Origin: Scedosporium boydii
Lineage: Eukaryota > Ascomycota > Sordariomycetes > Microascales > Microascaceae
NCBI GenBank assembly: GCA_002221725.1
Contig: NJFT01000052.1
Location: 62,001-126,000 of the forward strand
Reading direction: 5' to 3'
DNA length: 64,000 bases
The notes below the pieces were generated by a model. It was not told the DNA's origin. It saw only the letters and a program-made list of their open reading frames with translations, and made no database searches. A program made the translations under genes and the position numbers. Position 1 is the stretch's first letter, and every line of letters begins with the position of its first letter. This document shows positions 34,806 to 45,281 of the stretch, piece after piece.

Positions 34806-36838
34806 ACGGGAAGGCTGCCTCAACTCTTCTTTCTCTTGCTTGGACATCAATATGGAACCAAGTAGTAATAAGATAATGCACCCATGGCGCCAACATCTAC
34901 TTGACTTCGAGCTGCAACTTCTTGCTCTACGTTGCTCTTTTCTTATCTCGCTATATGGTCCGGTTGTCTTCTATTTTTCTTTCCTCTCTCTTACGGTTTA
35001 TATGATAGACACGAGGTTTGCTTGATTTTCTGCTCTACTCATCGCCGTCACTGGAAGGAGGAATTGCGTTTATCGGAGGGCTTTCGTCTGTTTTACTCGT
35101 GCATTTGACTCAAGGTCATGCTTGAGATCACTTTTCCGGACCCTCATTGCTTTGGTCTTTCTGTTCCGGTTTTCATCTCCGTTATTTTTTTCTTTTCTTT
35201 TTTATTCCGTTTTCTCATGATGATACCTGGCCTATGGCACACCCTGATGCTGGATTTTGACGGTTGCTAATTTTCCTGTTGCCATCTACGGCTGGCCTTT
35301 GCACACACCCCCTCGTCCTTTATGCCTGCTGTTTCCTATCCATGTTCTCTATTAGATCTCTCTTCGTTTTCTCACTCTTACGACCTGGGCTTGGGATAAA
35401 GACGAGGATCTCCTGAAGGTGATCGGGTTTATGTCTTCCTTCATGGGGTTTGGCTTTATATGGGTTATGGTGCTTCTTTTTTTATGCCGGGAAGAAGGGT
35501 TGGGTAAGTGGGCGCTTGGGGCTGCCATACACACATACATAGTGGATGCGGATAATGACTCTTTTCTACTTTTGATGAACCGAGGACCGCTTCCGTTCAT
35601 ACAATATGCACATAACATTTTCCGTGTTTTTATGGTTGTTTGCCTGCGAGACGAGGCTTGCTTGGCGAAGGGGGAGCTGGGAGCGGTAGCGGATGGACGG
35701 CCCTGAGAGTTTCTACTTGCATGATCCTTTGGAGTTTCCACGGCGCCACTTACTTATTTAACCCTCATTCCTTCTGTTCACTGTGGTATATGGGGTGGAT
35801 GGTGGGCCGGGCGTTTTCAGACGAGTCTACGTTTTCCGGAGCTTGTTGGGAGCCGCTTTTTTTTTGGTCTGCATCGTCAATATAACTCCGCAGAGGTTTT
35901 TCTTCTTCTCTTGAATGCGGACTTGGTGCCGGGGATGGCTGAGAGCGGGGAAGGGGGACTTGATAGGTGTGGTTTCCTTTTTTTCTCTTTCTTCTTTTTC
36001 GTGTAGGTAGCTTTTCTTGTTCTTTCGGCTTATGAGCTGTTTATTGAGTTTTATATACCACAATTGAGACTGAATCTACTATTATCAGTTCGTTATAGCT
36101 GCTGGTTCATGCCTTGTGGGATGAAGGGCAAATTCTGAGGCGGTCTTTGCCTCGAACCGACCTTGGGAGTGCCTGTCGAAGTGTAGAGCGCTCCGTCATC
36201 TGTTGTGTTGTATTTCTCTTAGCGAAGACTTTTGATATTTCCCCAAAGCGTAGGTCCTCGAGTAAATGAAAGCATATGGGGATATCTCATCTACAGCTAT
36301 CACAAACACCGGAGGGTAAAGAGGTCGAGTCAACATCGTAGCGGCAGTTACGGAGAACATTCAATACCTTGGATTCGAGGCAGCGTTCTATTCTCGAGGC
36401 GGGAAGGAAAGTTTCGGGGGGAAGAAAGGTATACAGCAAAGCAAAAACACCAGAACCATCCGTTTGTTTGTTTTCACTAAAAGAAACCGCGAGAGAGGTT
36501 TTCTTATGTTTGCATAAAAATGTTTCCTTTGTCCGAATGCCAACGCAAAATGATGAAAATCATGTCCATTAACCGGGTTCGCTCGAAGTTCCCCTCCCAA
36601 TCCCTAAAGAAGTCCTTTTATCCTTTTTTTGTTTTCCTCTCCCAACTCGTTCCTCCGTTTCCGGAGAGAAAGGAAGATGGGCATTTGAGTTTCTTTTCCA
36701 CACACTTCTATCCTTCATTGGGATCCATCATTCCCCTCTTAATGGGGGTTAGGAGCCAGTGGTCACTTTGGGTGTGACATTGCGTAATCGAGGTAGAAGG
36801 TCGTTGTAGGTCGAACGAAAAGAGGTTTGGGGTTGAGT
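34806..36838. other. 2-kb spacer between convergent areA and eS30 genes
   Basis: The region holds the areA 3' UTR, which may be long (T-rich runs to about 35.2 kb), and the eS30 3' end. Plus-strand ORFs such as 35419-35706 are hydrophobic because of T-rich sequence and are not supported as genes. Confidence 0.5.
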
Positions 36839-37533
36839 TTAAGCAGAGGGGGCGGGGTTCATCTGGAGATGGGTTAGCTGTCTGGTAGAGAGAGAGGTGT
36901 CGAAGAGCGGCTGGCGATATTTTGTTGGTGTGCCAAGATATTCCCTACCTTCCTCTTTCCACCGGTAAGAGTGACGTTGACGAAGCGACGGGTGTAGAGA
37001 AGTCGCTTGCGGGCACGACCCTTGGGGGTCTTCTTCTTCTCTTGGGCCTCAACCTGGAAGTGGAAAAAGAGTTGCGTCAGCCTTTCTTCATGAGATGGGT
37101 GTTTTCCAATATCCATAGCGAATATATCTGGATCATAATCCCGTCGCGTTGACCGCAATTCCTTTTTGTCCGACGCATGCGTCGTCCTCCCTTGCGACCA
37201 TAGATCCGGCTCCTTCCAATTTTTTCCCCTCTTGATTCCTCCTATGTGTGGGCGTTTCGGATGTCGACTAACCTTGGGGGTCTGAGACTTGACCTTTCCG
37301 GCACGAGCGAGAGCTATCGACGAAATCCCATCAGTATAAACGAGTCAAACGATCGAGGGGAAGAGGTCGATCGATGGCGGTGAAGACGAACATCCGTGAA
37401 CCTTGCTATAATCCCAACAACGTCAGCATTTGTTTCTCAATTTTCGGCAGCATTCCGCCCCGCCGTAAAGACTTCATATCCATGGCTAGGGAAAAAGATG
37501 AAATATCGCGAAAAATTCGAAAACTTACCCCAT
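36839..37533 (-). CDS. RPS30: 40S ribosomal protein eS30
   Basis: Five exons on the minus strand: 37529-37533 (5 nt), 37392-37405 (14 nt), 37273-37313, 36949-37053 and 36839-36862, giving 62 aa, the usual length for fungal eS30. The product begins [20 protein letters not shown] and contains the invariant block [20 protein letters not shown], then TGGKRKMNP. It is a small, very basic subunit component near the decoding side of the 40S ribosome. No ubiquitin-like fusion partner is present, as expected in fungi. The first two exons are so small that similarity searches and automated predictors easily miss them: ATG GG is joined to C AAG GTT CAC GGA T and then to CT CTC GCT. Each join is in frame and has GT..AG ends. 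Confidence 0.95.
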
Positions 37534-38125
37534 TTTTGCTGATTTTTTTGATCGAAATTGGCGATTGACAGTTGGGGTTGTCGAAAAGTGTCGTTGATGA
37601 AAAGAGGAGGGTCGATCGGGGTGCGTCGATGTGTGGCTCTGGTGAAAATGAAGATTTTGGGTCAGTGGACTGGTGCCACTGAGGGCTTCGGGGGAGTGTG
37701 ATCACGTGGTTTGTGGGGGGCCCTGAGGTTAAAATGGATGATGGAGGTTGCGGTGATTGGCTCATCGGTGAGGGAGTCATAGATTGTACCAATGTGGGGT
37801 GTGGCGCCAGGTAAAGTTCAAGCCACAGTCTGGTTCTTTGTCTGCACGTTATTGCACACTGTACGGACATTCTCGACTTGGAATGGTTGAATTGGGGAAC
37901 TTGACTTTCTCCGATTCGCCGAAGCGACGACGAAGGAACGAGTCGAGACTGCATTCATTCCTTTTATCGCATTTCATTTTGTATCAACTCTAACTAGCAA
38001 TCTTAGTGGAAGCCAAAAAGTAGCTGAACAACATGGAAACCCTTGAAGAGTAGCTTAAAACCGCCAATCCTCCCATCGAAACCTCACACCAACCAACCAA
38101 CACTTTTGATCTTCCCCCAGGTTCT
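37534..38125. promoter_or_regulatory. eS30 promoter and 3' flank of the Gly/Cys-rich gene
   Basis: This 592-bp interval lies upstream of the minus-strand eS30 start and downstream of the next minus-strand gene. It must hold the ribosomal-protein promoter. No specific element is called; a long minus-strand ORF across it (37406-37954) overlaps the eS30 first exons and is not a gene. Confidence 0.45.
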
Positions 38126-38962
38126 TTACATGAGTCCAACTACACAGAGCACGGCACCGAGGAGAGCACCCGTGATTTTGACGCTCACCATCGAACCACC
38201 AGAGGAATCCCCCGAGCTAGAACCAGTAGCGGCAGCCGCAAGCCCAATAGTCCTAACTGTAGTCACATCATCACTGACAGCCTGCTCCACGGCATACACC
38301 TGATTCGTCGACCCGGCCTGCTCGACCGTCGTAGTAACGGTAGTGTACTGCCATCCCGGTCCCAAACTACTCCAGAACCCATCTCCCCCGAGACCTCCCC
38401 AGAAGGGGAATCCCCAACCATTGCCGTCCCAGGGACAGCCCGTGACGACCACCTCGCCGGTCGGCCATGTCTTGGTACCGCGCCCTCCCGCGCTGAAGGG
38501 CCAGTCTTGGTCGGGAGTCTGGTACGTGTAGGTGTATGTGCCCGTGCTCGAGCAGGATTCGTACTTGCTGCAGAGGGAGCTCGAGCGATCCGAGTAGCTC
38601 TTGTACTCGTCGGTTTGGGACGCGCAGGCGGAGGAGATGCAGGTGCGCAGTGGGGATCCCTCGTCGCAGAAGGCTGAGGGAGTAGGCGTGGCTGTCTCCC
38701 AGTAGGAAGAGACGCAGTCCTTCTATGGTGGCGATTAGCGTTTTCGTTTCTATAGGCGGGGAGAGATGATTGCGTATGGTTCTATACTTACAGCGCAGCC
38801 GGAGCCGCCCCACCCGAAGGGACCTCCTCGTCCATAACCGCCGCCGTAACTACCGCCACCGTTGCCTCGTCCGAACGGAGGATTGCGAGGCTCGACATGG
38901 TGATCGTGGGCGAGCACCAGCAAGGCTTGGGCAAGTGCCACTAGAGTAAAGTACACCTTCAT
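38126..38962 (-). CDS. Secreted Gly/Cys-rich protein, probably GPI-anchored
   Basis: Two exons, 38792-38962 and 38126-38722, give 255 aa. A signal peptide (MKVYFTLVALAQALLVLA) leads into a Gly-rich stretch (GGGSYGGGYGRGG), then a Cys-containing module with at least eight Cys between GCAKDCVSSYW and KYESCSS. A Ser/Thr-rich region with TTVTTTVEQ follows, and then a hydrophobic C-terminus after small residues (SSGDSSGGS..). This layout is typical of GPI-anchored fungal surface proteins, but I do not recognise the exact family and it does not match CFEM spacing cleanly. The acceptor could be TAG or AAG three bases apart, which changes one Lys. Function is unknown; wall or surface location is inferred from layout. 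Confidence 0.8.
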
Positions 38963-39673
38963 CTCGTGATTGGCAGCTTTTCACTGTTCAGGAGCCGATT
39001 CCTATCTTGAACGTTTTCGTATTAAAACTAGTCGATGTATTCGTAAGAAAGACGGAGAAGGCTGGCGATTTGTGATATAGGATTAAGAAGTCACACTCTC
39101 TCTCTTAGCATGTGCGTGAAGAGCGATGAAATGGGTGAAACTCGCGGAGATGAGAGGTCTTATTTATACTACAACAGTGTCTCGCAACCAAGTTCCAAGA
39201 GGCGCGGCCTCACATTGATCTTTGACCCGGCGACGTCAGACACCTGCAGGGAGGTGACGCATCATCGCCCTCCTCTCCTTGTAAAAACAGCGTACAAAGG
39301 TATGCGAGACACGAGGCGATGGAAACAGGGTCCTATCTGCGTACAATTCTCGGGCCCGAGAGGTTACCATGCGATAACTAGGGGGACACGTATATTCCCC
39401 ACCCTTGCCATGCGCACCCGGCTCTGTTCTTGGGAAGAGAAGGAATGGGACATGCAGTCGAGTTGATGCAGTGAAATCTCCCCAATACTAGCGTTCAACG
39501 TTCAATTCTAATCTATCTCGACGGCAGTCGTACAAGCACAGCATTGCATTTTGGTGGTCAGCGCAACTGTATTGCATTTGCAAAGCCGCGCGGCCTTTAC
39601 CTTTGAGTAAGGTAGATCATCGTTTAAGTTTTTTTCTCTTCTCTTCGTTGTTATAGTGTGTGCGTGTGTGTGT

Positions 39674-39732
<59 letters not shown>

Positions 39733-41095
39733 AGTATTGCCCTGGCCACCCCTCGCTGGAACTTGGCGAGAATAAACCGTCCGGCCGGAGAGGGTTGGGG
39801 AACGCCGGAGGCTGGTCGTTTTCCCCACACATTTGGTTTGCGAAGGCTGGAGGATGTCTTTTCTTGGCGTTTAGGTTGACGAGAAACCAACAGGGTCAGT
39901 TTTCCATTCAACAGCCCTATCAAAGGATACTCGGACATTGTCTCATCCGTCTACGGGGAAACTACTTCGTAGCTTGTGGTTGAATCCCGACAGGAACATA
40001 CCACGGACGGATGCAGTGGCTCTACCGGTGTATTAAGGAGTTTGAAAAGCACCTCCTGCGACTATGGCTTTCGAGAAGCACGGCTGTTGATGGAAATGTC
40101 TTACAACGACCGTCCTATGGTAAACAAGCTTATGTTGGAGTTTGGAGCTGATCTTTGCACGGCAACTCCGTCTCACAAGACTACAACTCGAACTTCACGA
40201 ATTCATTACTTACGCATACCCTGGAATTCGTCAACTACCTGGCGTTTTGCCGTCGTGGGATAGGATAGGACGTCATTAGGAGACGTGGTACAGCATCGTA
40301 CTTTTCCAAACACAAACATTCCCGGCCACGATGAGCGCCTCAACTCCCATCTAATCCATCATAATCTCAGCTCCCGTCATGATCATAAAACAGCTGTGGG
40401 AGACATACGCCTTTATGCGAACTGACCAATAGTCCTGCGGTGAGCTATGAGTCGCTGACATGTTCGGGAATGTGGCCTCGCCGTTCCCAATTTTCTCTCT
40501 CCGCGTAGCCGCGCAATCTCTGCCGGCTTCACCCGTTGTGGACGCCGGACCGTAGTCAAGGGCGTATCGAAACCATCCTGGTTCATCATGGCAATCCTCA
40601 TTACAAAGGATTCTCGTAATAATATCAGCAAATAGTTGGTGAATGCGGTGCACTATAATCTTTATGATCTATGAAGCAAGTCAAATCAACGAGCGGGACA
40701 CCGAGGGCGCTGTCGCCAAAGAGAACTAGTCAGCATAAACTCTTCACTTAAGGCCAGTCTAGTTGGGTTCGGTCACCGCATTTATGACCATGGACTGGAC
40801 ATTGGCCATGGCGTGCCTCACACGATCTATTCAAGCCCTATTGTGAGATCCCGTCTTGTGGAATAAATATTCAAAGTCGTACATGAGGATTCTAATAACT
40901 GCCCTTATGATGCAACACCCACAACCGAGACGGTTCTAGAAGGCTCCTGAAATGAACAGATGTACAAAATTAAATATAAATCTACCATTTCCCCTTCAAC
41001 CCTTCTTTTACAGAGGGAAGAAATAACAAAAAAAAAGAAGATTAGCATTAAAGATTCCTATAGCAAACGAGAACCGTAGACACTTATTCTTCGCA
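38963..41095. other. Spacer left of the NLR gene
   Basis: About 2.1 kb with no supported gene. It contains the (TG)n microsatellite described separately and one TACTTCGTA copy at 39963. A minus-strand frame at 40351-40653 (..CHDEPGWFRYALDYGPAS..) and a plus-strand frame at 39976-40263 look weakly coding but have no recognisable domains; they may be decayed gene fragments. Confidence 0.4.
39656..39729. repeat. (TG)n dinucleotide microsatellite
   Basis: A 74-bp tract of alternating TG on the plus strand, broken only by a GC step near 39662 and a TA step near 39677. It lies in intergenic DNA, about 700 bp upstream of the secreted-protein start. The length makes it a good polymorphic marker and a possible Z-DNA-forming tract; the ORFs across it are simple-repeat artefacts. 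Confidence 0.95.
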
Positions 41096-44000
41096 TTAGT
41101 ATCGGCCATACTCATCATCCTTCACATTGACATCGGCCTTGCCTGTGGTGAGGAGCAGCCTGACAACAGCTTCGTGGCCCTCATGGGAAGCCCGCATTAG
41201 TGATGTCTTGCCATATTTATCCTTCACATCGATATCGACCTTGCCCGTGGCGAGGAGCAGCCTGACAACAGCTTCATGGCCGCTTTTGGAAGCCCATAAT
41301 AGTGGTGTGCGGCCCCACTTATCCTTCACATCGATATCGACCTTGCCTGTGGCGAGGAGCAGCCTGACAACAGCTTCCTGGCCGTTTTCGGAAGCCCATG
41401 ATAGTGGCGTGCGGCCCCACAGATCATCTTTTGCATCAATATCAACCTTGCCTGTGGCGAGGAGCAGCCTGACAACAGCTTCGTGGCCGTTTTCGGAAGC
41501 CCATGATAGTGGCGTCTGGCCACACTGATCATCTTTCGCATCGATATCAACCTTGCCTGTGGCGAGGAGCAGCCTGACAACAGCTTCGTGGCCGTTTTCG
41601 GAAGCCCATGATAGTGGCGTCTGGCCACACTGATCATCTTTTGCATCGATATCAACCTTGCCTGTGGCGAGGAGCAGCCTGACAACAGCTTCGTGGCCGT
41701 TTTTGGAAGCCCACATTAGTGGCGTCTGGCCATACTGATCATCCTTCGCATCGATGTATTCGAACCCGTACTTATTCCGATCCAACGTTTCCTTTAATAA
41801 TCCCAGGACATTATAACTCGACATGACATGTACTAGGGTTGTCCCTGGTGGTGGACAATCATTAGAGTAAGGGTCAACCGCGGTGAAAGCACAGACCCAT
41901 AGATCCACTAGGTCATTAGATGGCCAAGCAAACAATCCCAGAAGATCATTTTGAGCAATTCCTCTATCATCGCACTGCTTTGTATGGGCCACCCATGAGG
42001 TCGTTGCATAATGCAAAAAAGGAAAATCGTCACGCTCGAAGAATTCTGACTGGCCGATTTCCTCCATTGCAAGGTAGATTATGCAAACCCTGGACAATCG
42101 GTAATGGGCCATCCCAATTGCTTCATCGATCGACGTTATGTCACCCGGCAAAAGTAGCAGGCCATTGTTGTTGATGAAGAAGTCTTTGACGGATTGGTGG
42201 ATAAACTGGACAACCGACACCTCGTCTTCATCTGTAGACGAGGCAACAACTTCGGCAAGACCGCAGCTAAGCGTCTCGACTTGTTTCTTTATCCTGGCAT
42301 CGTTGGCTAGAAAACGCCGTGAGTTCCGGCATGTCTTTAGTGACCTGTACCTGCAATTATCCTCAGCGCCAATAACCAAGGCCCACCGGAGCTCGTCTAC
42401 TGACAGCGGCCGGGTTGCAAAGCAGATCCATTCAATCAACTTCAGGGAGTCCAAGTCCATATTCTGAATGAGGTCCCGGTATAATTCGTGGAGGTCCTGG
42501 GGGAGCCTGTAGATTTCTTCTTCGATCCTCTCTAGGGTCTCGCCCTTTCGATCAAGGGCCAGGACCTGCTTCACTACGAGAAACGCCCACATAAAAAGGC
42601 CGGAAGCACGACGCACAATTAAATTTGGAATTGAACTTGAGGCGAGGTCGGGCGACCGTTTAGTAGAAATCTGGGCCCGCACATAGGTGTCGATGTCCTG
42701 CCGATTTTCCTCTTCGGGGCAGATTTTAAGTTCACAGTTCGCGTCGAGGACTGGATAGTGGCGGCAAGCGACGCAGATGCGAGTCTGTGAACTCACCGAC
42801 ACCAGATCTTCCAGCCATTCGAACAGTTTCACCGCGTTCTCTTCACCACACTCGTCCAAGGCGTCCACAAATAGCCAAACTGAGCGGCTCCCGGGGACTT
42901 TCCGCAGAGATGTCGTGAAAAAGGTCCGCAATTCGTTATGATGCCACTGCCACTTTTCACCCACAGTGCCTTTCTGTCTCTGGTTTTTGTCGAAGGCGTG
43001 AACGAGGTCTGAGAGTGTGCTAGGGGCCTCGCCAAGGAGTTGATGGAGAAGAGAGCGATAGAGGCCGAGTGGGGTTTTTTGGAATTCGTTACCACGGCCA
43101 TGGAAGAAGAATGAAAGAACAATGTCGCTTGCTTTCACTTCACAATGCCCGAGGGCATATTTGAGCAATGTCGACTTCCCGGAGCCAGGCTTCCCCTTGA
43201 TCCAGAGTAGTCCTCCTCGATCATCAGTCGCCCAGAGCCGATACTTGTCGTGCCGAAGCAGCCATTCACATGTTCCCGGAGCGGCCCAACTAATATCATT
43301 GGATCGATCGTCCATTTGCGGAAAGGCTAGCGATCTAAGGCAATCTTGCAAGATCTGTTGATCAAGTTCGGGTTCAAGCGGATGCGAGACTTTCAAGTAA
43401 TTAGTTTAAGTGTAGTAGTTAATGATAAGCCATATCCACAGGGTCTAACCTTTCTCATCTGGCGGCAAGGTTAATAGCAGCTCCTTTGCATAGGAGGCTG
43501 CTGTAGCTGCAGCATATTTCTGCCATATCTTGTTCTTGTGTGAGTCCGCATAATCGGAGATTCCGCGGATCACCAGAGCCGGCCAGGCTCCCATCACACC
43601 AGCAGATTCCATTTCAAAACAAATGATTTCGTGCTTTCTATAGAGCTCATTACGCTTCTCGCTTGATATCATCAGTGTGTTGCTTGAGCCTATAATGCCA
43701 TAATGGATGCGAGGTAAGTCTTTTTTCCGCTTGGCGGATTCGCCTCGATCGCTTCGTTGTCTTCCTCGCTCAGAGTCGCAACACTGGTAGCAGGTCTTTT
43801 CTTCGTCCCGATGAAGGTAATCGTCTGGGAAGAGAAAGTCATGTTCGGGCCCGAGATCATCGAAATTTGGCGCTTCCTCATTTTCAAGGCGCTGTCGCAG
43901 GTTGCGTAGAATGTTTGGTATGCCTGTACCATCGATCATATGTTCGGCTTCGAGGTGAGCCACCGCGGCGAGCAAAGCAGGAGACGGAGAAAGTGTATGC

Positions 44001-44404
44001 CCGCTAGGGTTAAGCTCGTTATTTTCTTGCCAGGCGCCGAAGTTGTAATGTGCCACGCCCCCCTCATTGCCTCTTGGGCGGCTAACGACAACGTCCCCCA
44101 ATACAATTTGCTTCATATCCGGGCCATACTCGGGCATCCCTCCTGCTATTCCAACAATGAGAACGTGCTTTATTTTTGGAAAGAAAATGCGCATGTGCGT
44201 GAGGACCACTGCAGCTGTATCGGTACCGATTCTCGGGCAAACAGTCATCACAACCCAGTGGGTGCCGATTTGCCCTACATGGTAAAGAGTCTCATTCTTC
44301 GAAACTTTTTTGCGGTTCTCCAGTATAGCAAGGGCGGGTGTGAGTTCCAAGGCCATTGGGGCGATCCACCCAACAGTAATATTTGCTTCGTATGAGGAGG
44401 CCAT
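41096..44404 (-). CDS. Fungal NLR: nucleoside-phosphorylase-like, NACHT, ankyrin repeats
   Basis: Two exons, 43450-44404 and 41096-43389, give 1082 aa. Residues about 10-315 form a purine/uridine-phosphorylase-like domain (VGWIAPMALELTPA, HVLIVGIAGGMPE, ending EMESAGVM..VIRGISDYAD). A NACHT NTPase follows, with P-loop GKPGSGKST (384-392), Walker B LFVDALDECGE and a CRHYP sensor-like motif. The C-terminus is an ankyrin array from about 868 to the end. This three-part layout is that of fungal NLR-like proteins linked to non-self recognition and heterokaryon incompatibility. In related proteins the N-terminal domain is the effector and the repeats the sensor; partner and trigger are unknown here. 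The acceptor (GAAAG) is weak, but the frame and phase join cleanly and CTAAT precedes it. The start ATG at 44404 places the domain properly; upstream in-frame codons lack an ATG. Confidence 0.9.
41099..41743 (-). repeat. Array of six near-identical ankyrin repeats plus a truncated seventh
   Basis: Within the NLR gene, four units of 35 codons and two of 34 codons follow each other, then a 7-codon stub ends at the stop. Units two and three are identical in protein, and all share GHEAVVRLLLATGKVDID with few changes. Differences cluster at a handful of positions (after the DD, around TPLxWAS and xNG/xSG), which are the surface positions expected to contact a ligand. DNA identity between units is also high, so recent duplication or gene conversion is likely. 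Confidence 0.95.
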
Positions 44405-45281
44405 CTTCGACTTGTGTTCATCGGGCAAGGGCCACCTGGGCCGATTCGGTCACTCTAGAGGCCAGGTTCAACCATGATACCAACGTAGACTATGCTTCGA
44501 TAGCACAGGTTTAAGAGGCCTTCAGAGCCATATTCCAGGTATTTTATGGAAACTCCCAGGAGTCGGCGTTGCGATAACGGGTTGGTAAAGTGAGGGGTTC
44601 GCGAGGCTGGCAGATGCCCAACGCATGGCGGTTCCCAGCTCCCTCTTTCTGCCGATGGCTACACCTCGCCAGGCTTCCACCTGCATAGACAGTCGCTGAG
44701 CCTCATTTTTATGCATAGAACGTGGCTGGGCGAGCGGTAATCGAACAATTGGTTGGCGATTTTCGACTCTCAAGTTGCTTGGTATGACTCTCTGGGCTGT
44801 GCTCCTAGATGATTTGCACACGCGTTATTATGAAAGAAGTCGACTCTGTAGAATTTCGGATTTTTACCTTTTGCACTCTCCTGCTTCTTTACTCTTCTTT
44901 ATTATTTTTCTTCCATTTTTTTCTTCTTGTTTTCTTCATCTTCATTTTAAATATTGGCGTTGTCAGTCCTTGGATCTGCAGAGTGGTCGAGAGTCGTAGC
45001 AAGTCTTGACGAGGTCAAGAAACGAGAAATCCTTTGAACAATTAGAGCATGTAAGGGAGGAACTTGAGCGAAGTCAAAATAAGGTTGTTCAGTGTTGCCT
45101 CAGAATTATCAGGGTTATCAGGGATGAAGTTGGATGTCGGAGGTCGGATGCTCCTCTCAAGAACTCAAATTGAGCACAGTTACGGACACAGTCAGATTTG
45201 ACTCTTTTCATCACGACATGCGCGTCGTTAGCCCTTCCATTGATCCATCTCCAACAATTTTCCAGCCATTGAAAATGAAAC
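44405..45281. promoter_or_regulatory. Divergent promoter region of the NLR and the 641-residue protein
   Basis: This 877-bp interval separates the divergent ATG codons of the two genes and must contain both promoters. A T-rich pyrimidine tract near 44880-44950 is the clearest compositional feature. No factor site is called. Confidence 0.5.

Noticed and set aside
35352..35741. 129-codon minus-strand ORF after areA
   Set aside because: Lies in the T-rich 3' flank of areA, composition is biased and no family is recognised.
37406..37954. 182-codon minus-strand ORF
   Set aside because: It overlaps eS30 exon 1 and intron in another frame and covers the promoter; no family features.
39651..39938. 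ORFs with long His-Thr or Val-Cys runs
   Set aside because: These are translations of the (TG)n microsatellite.
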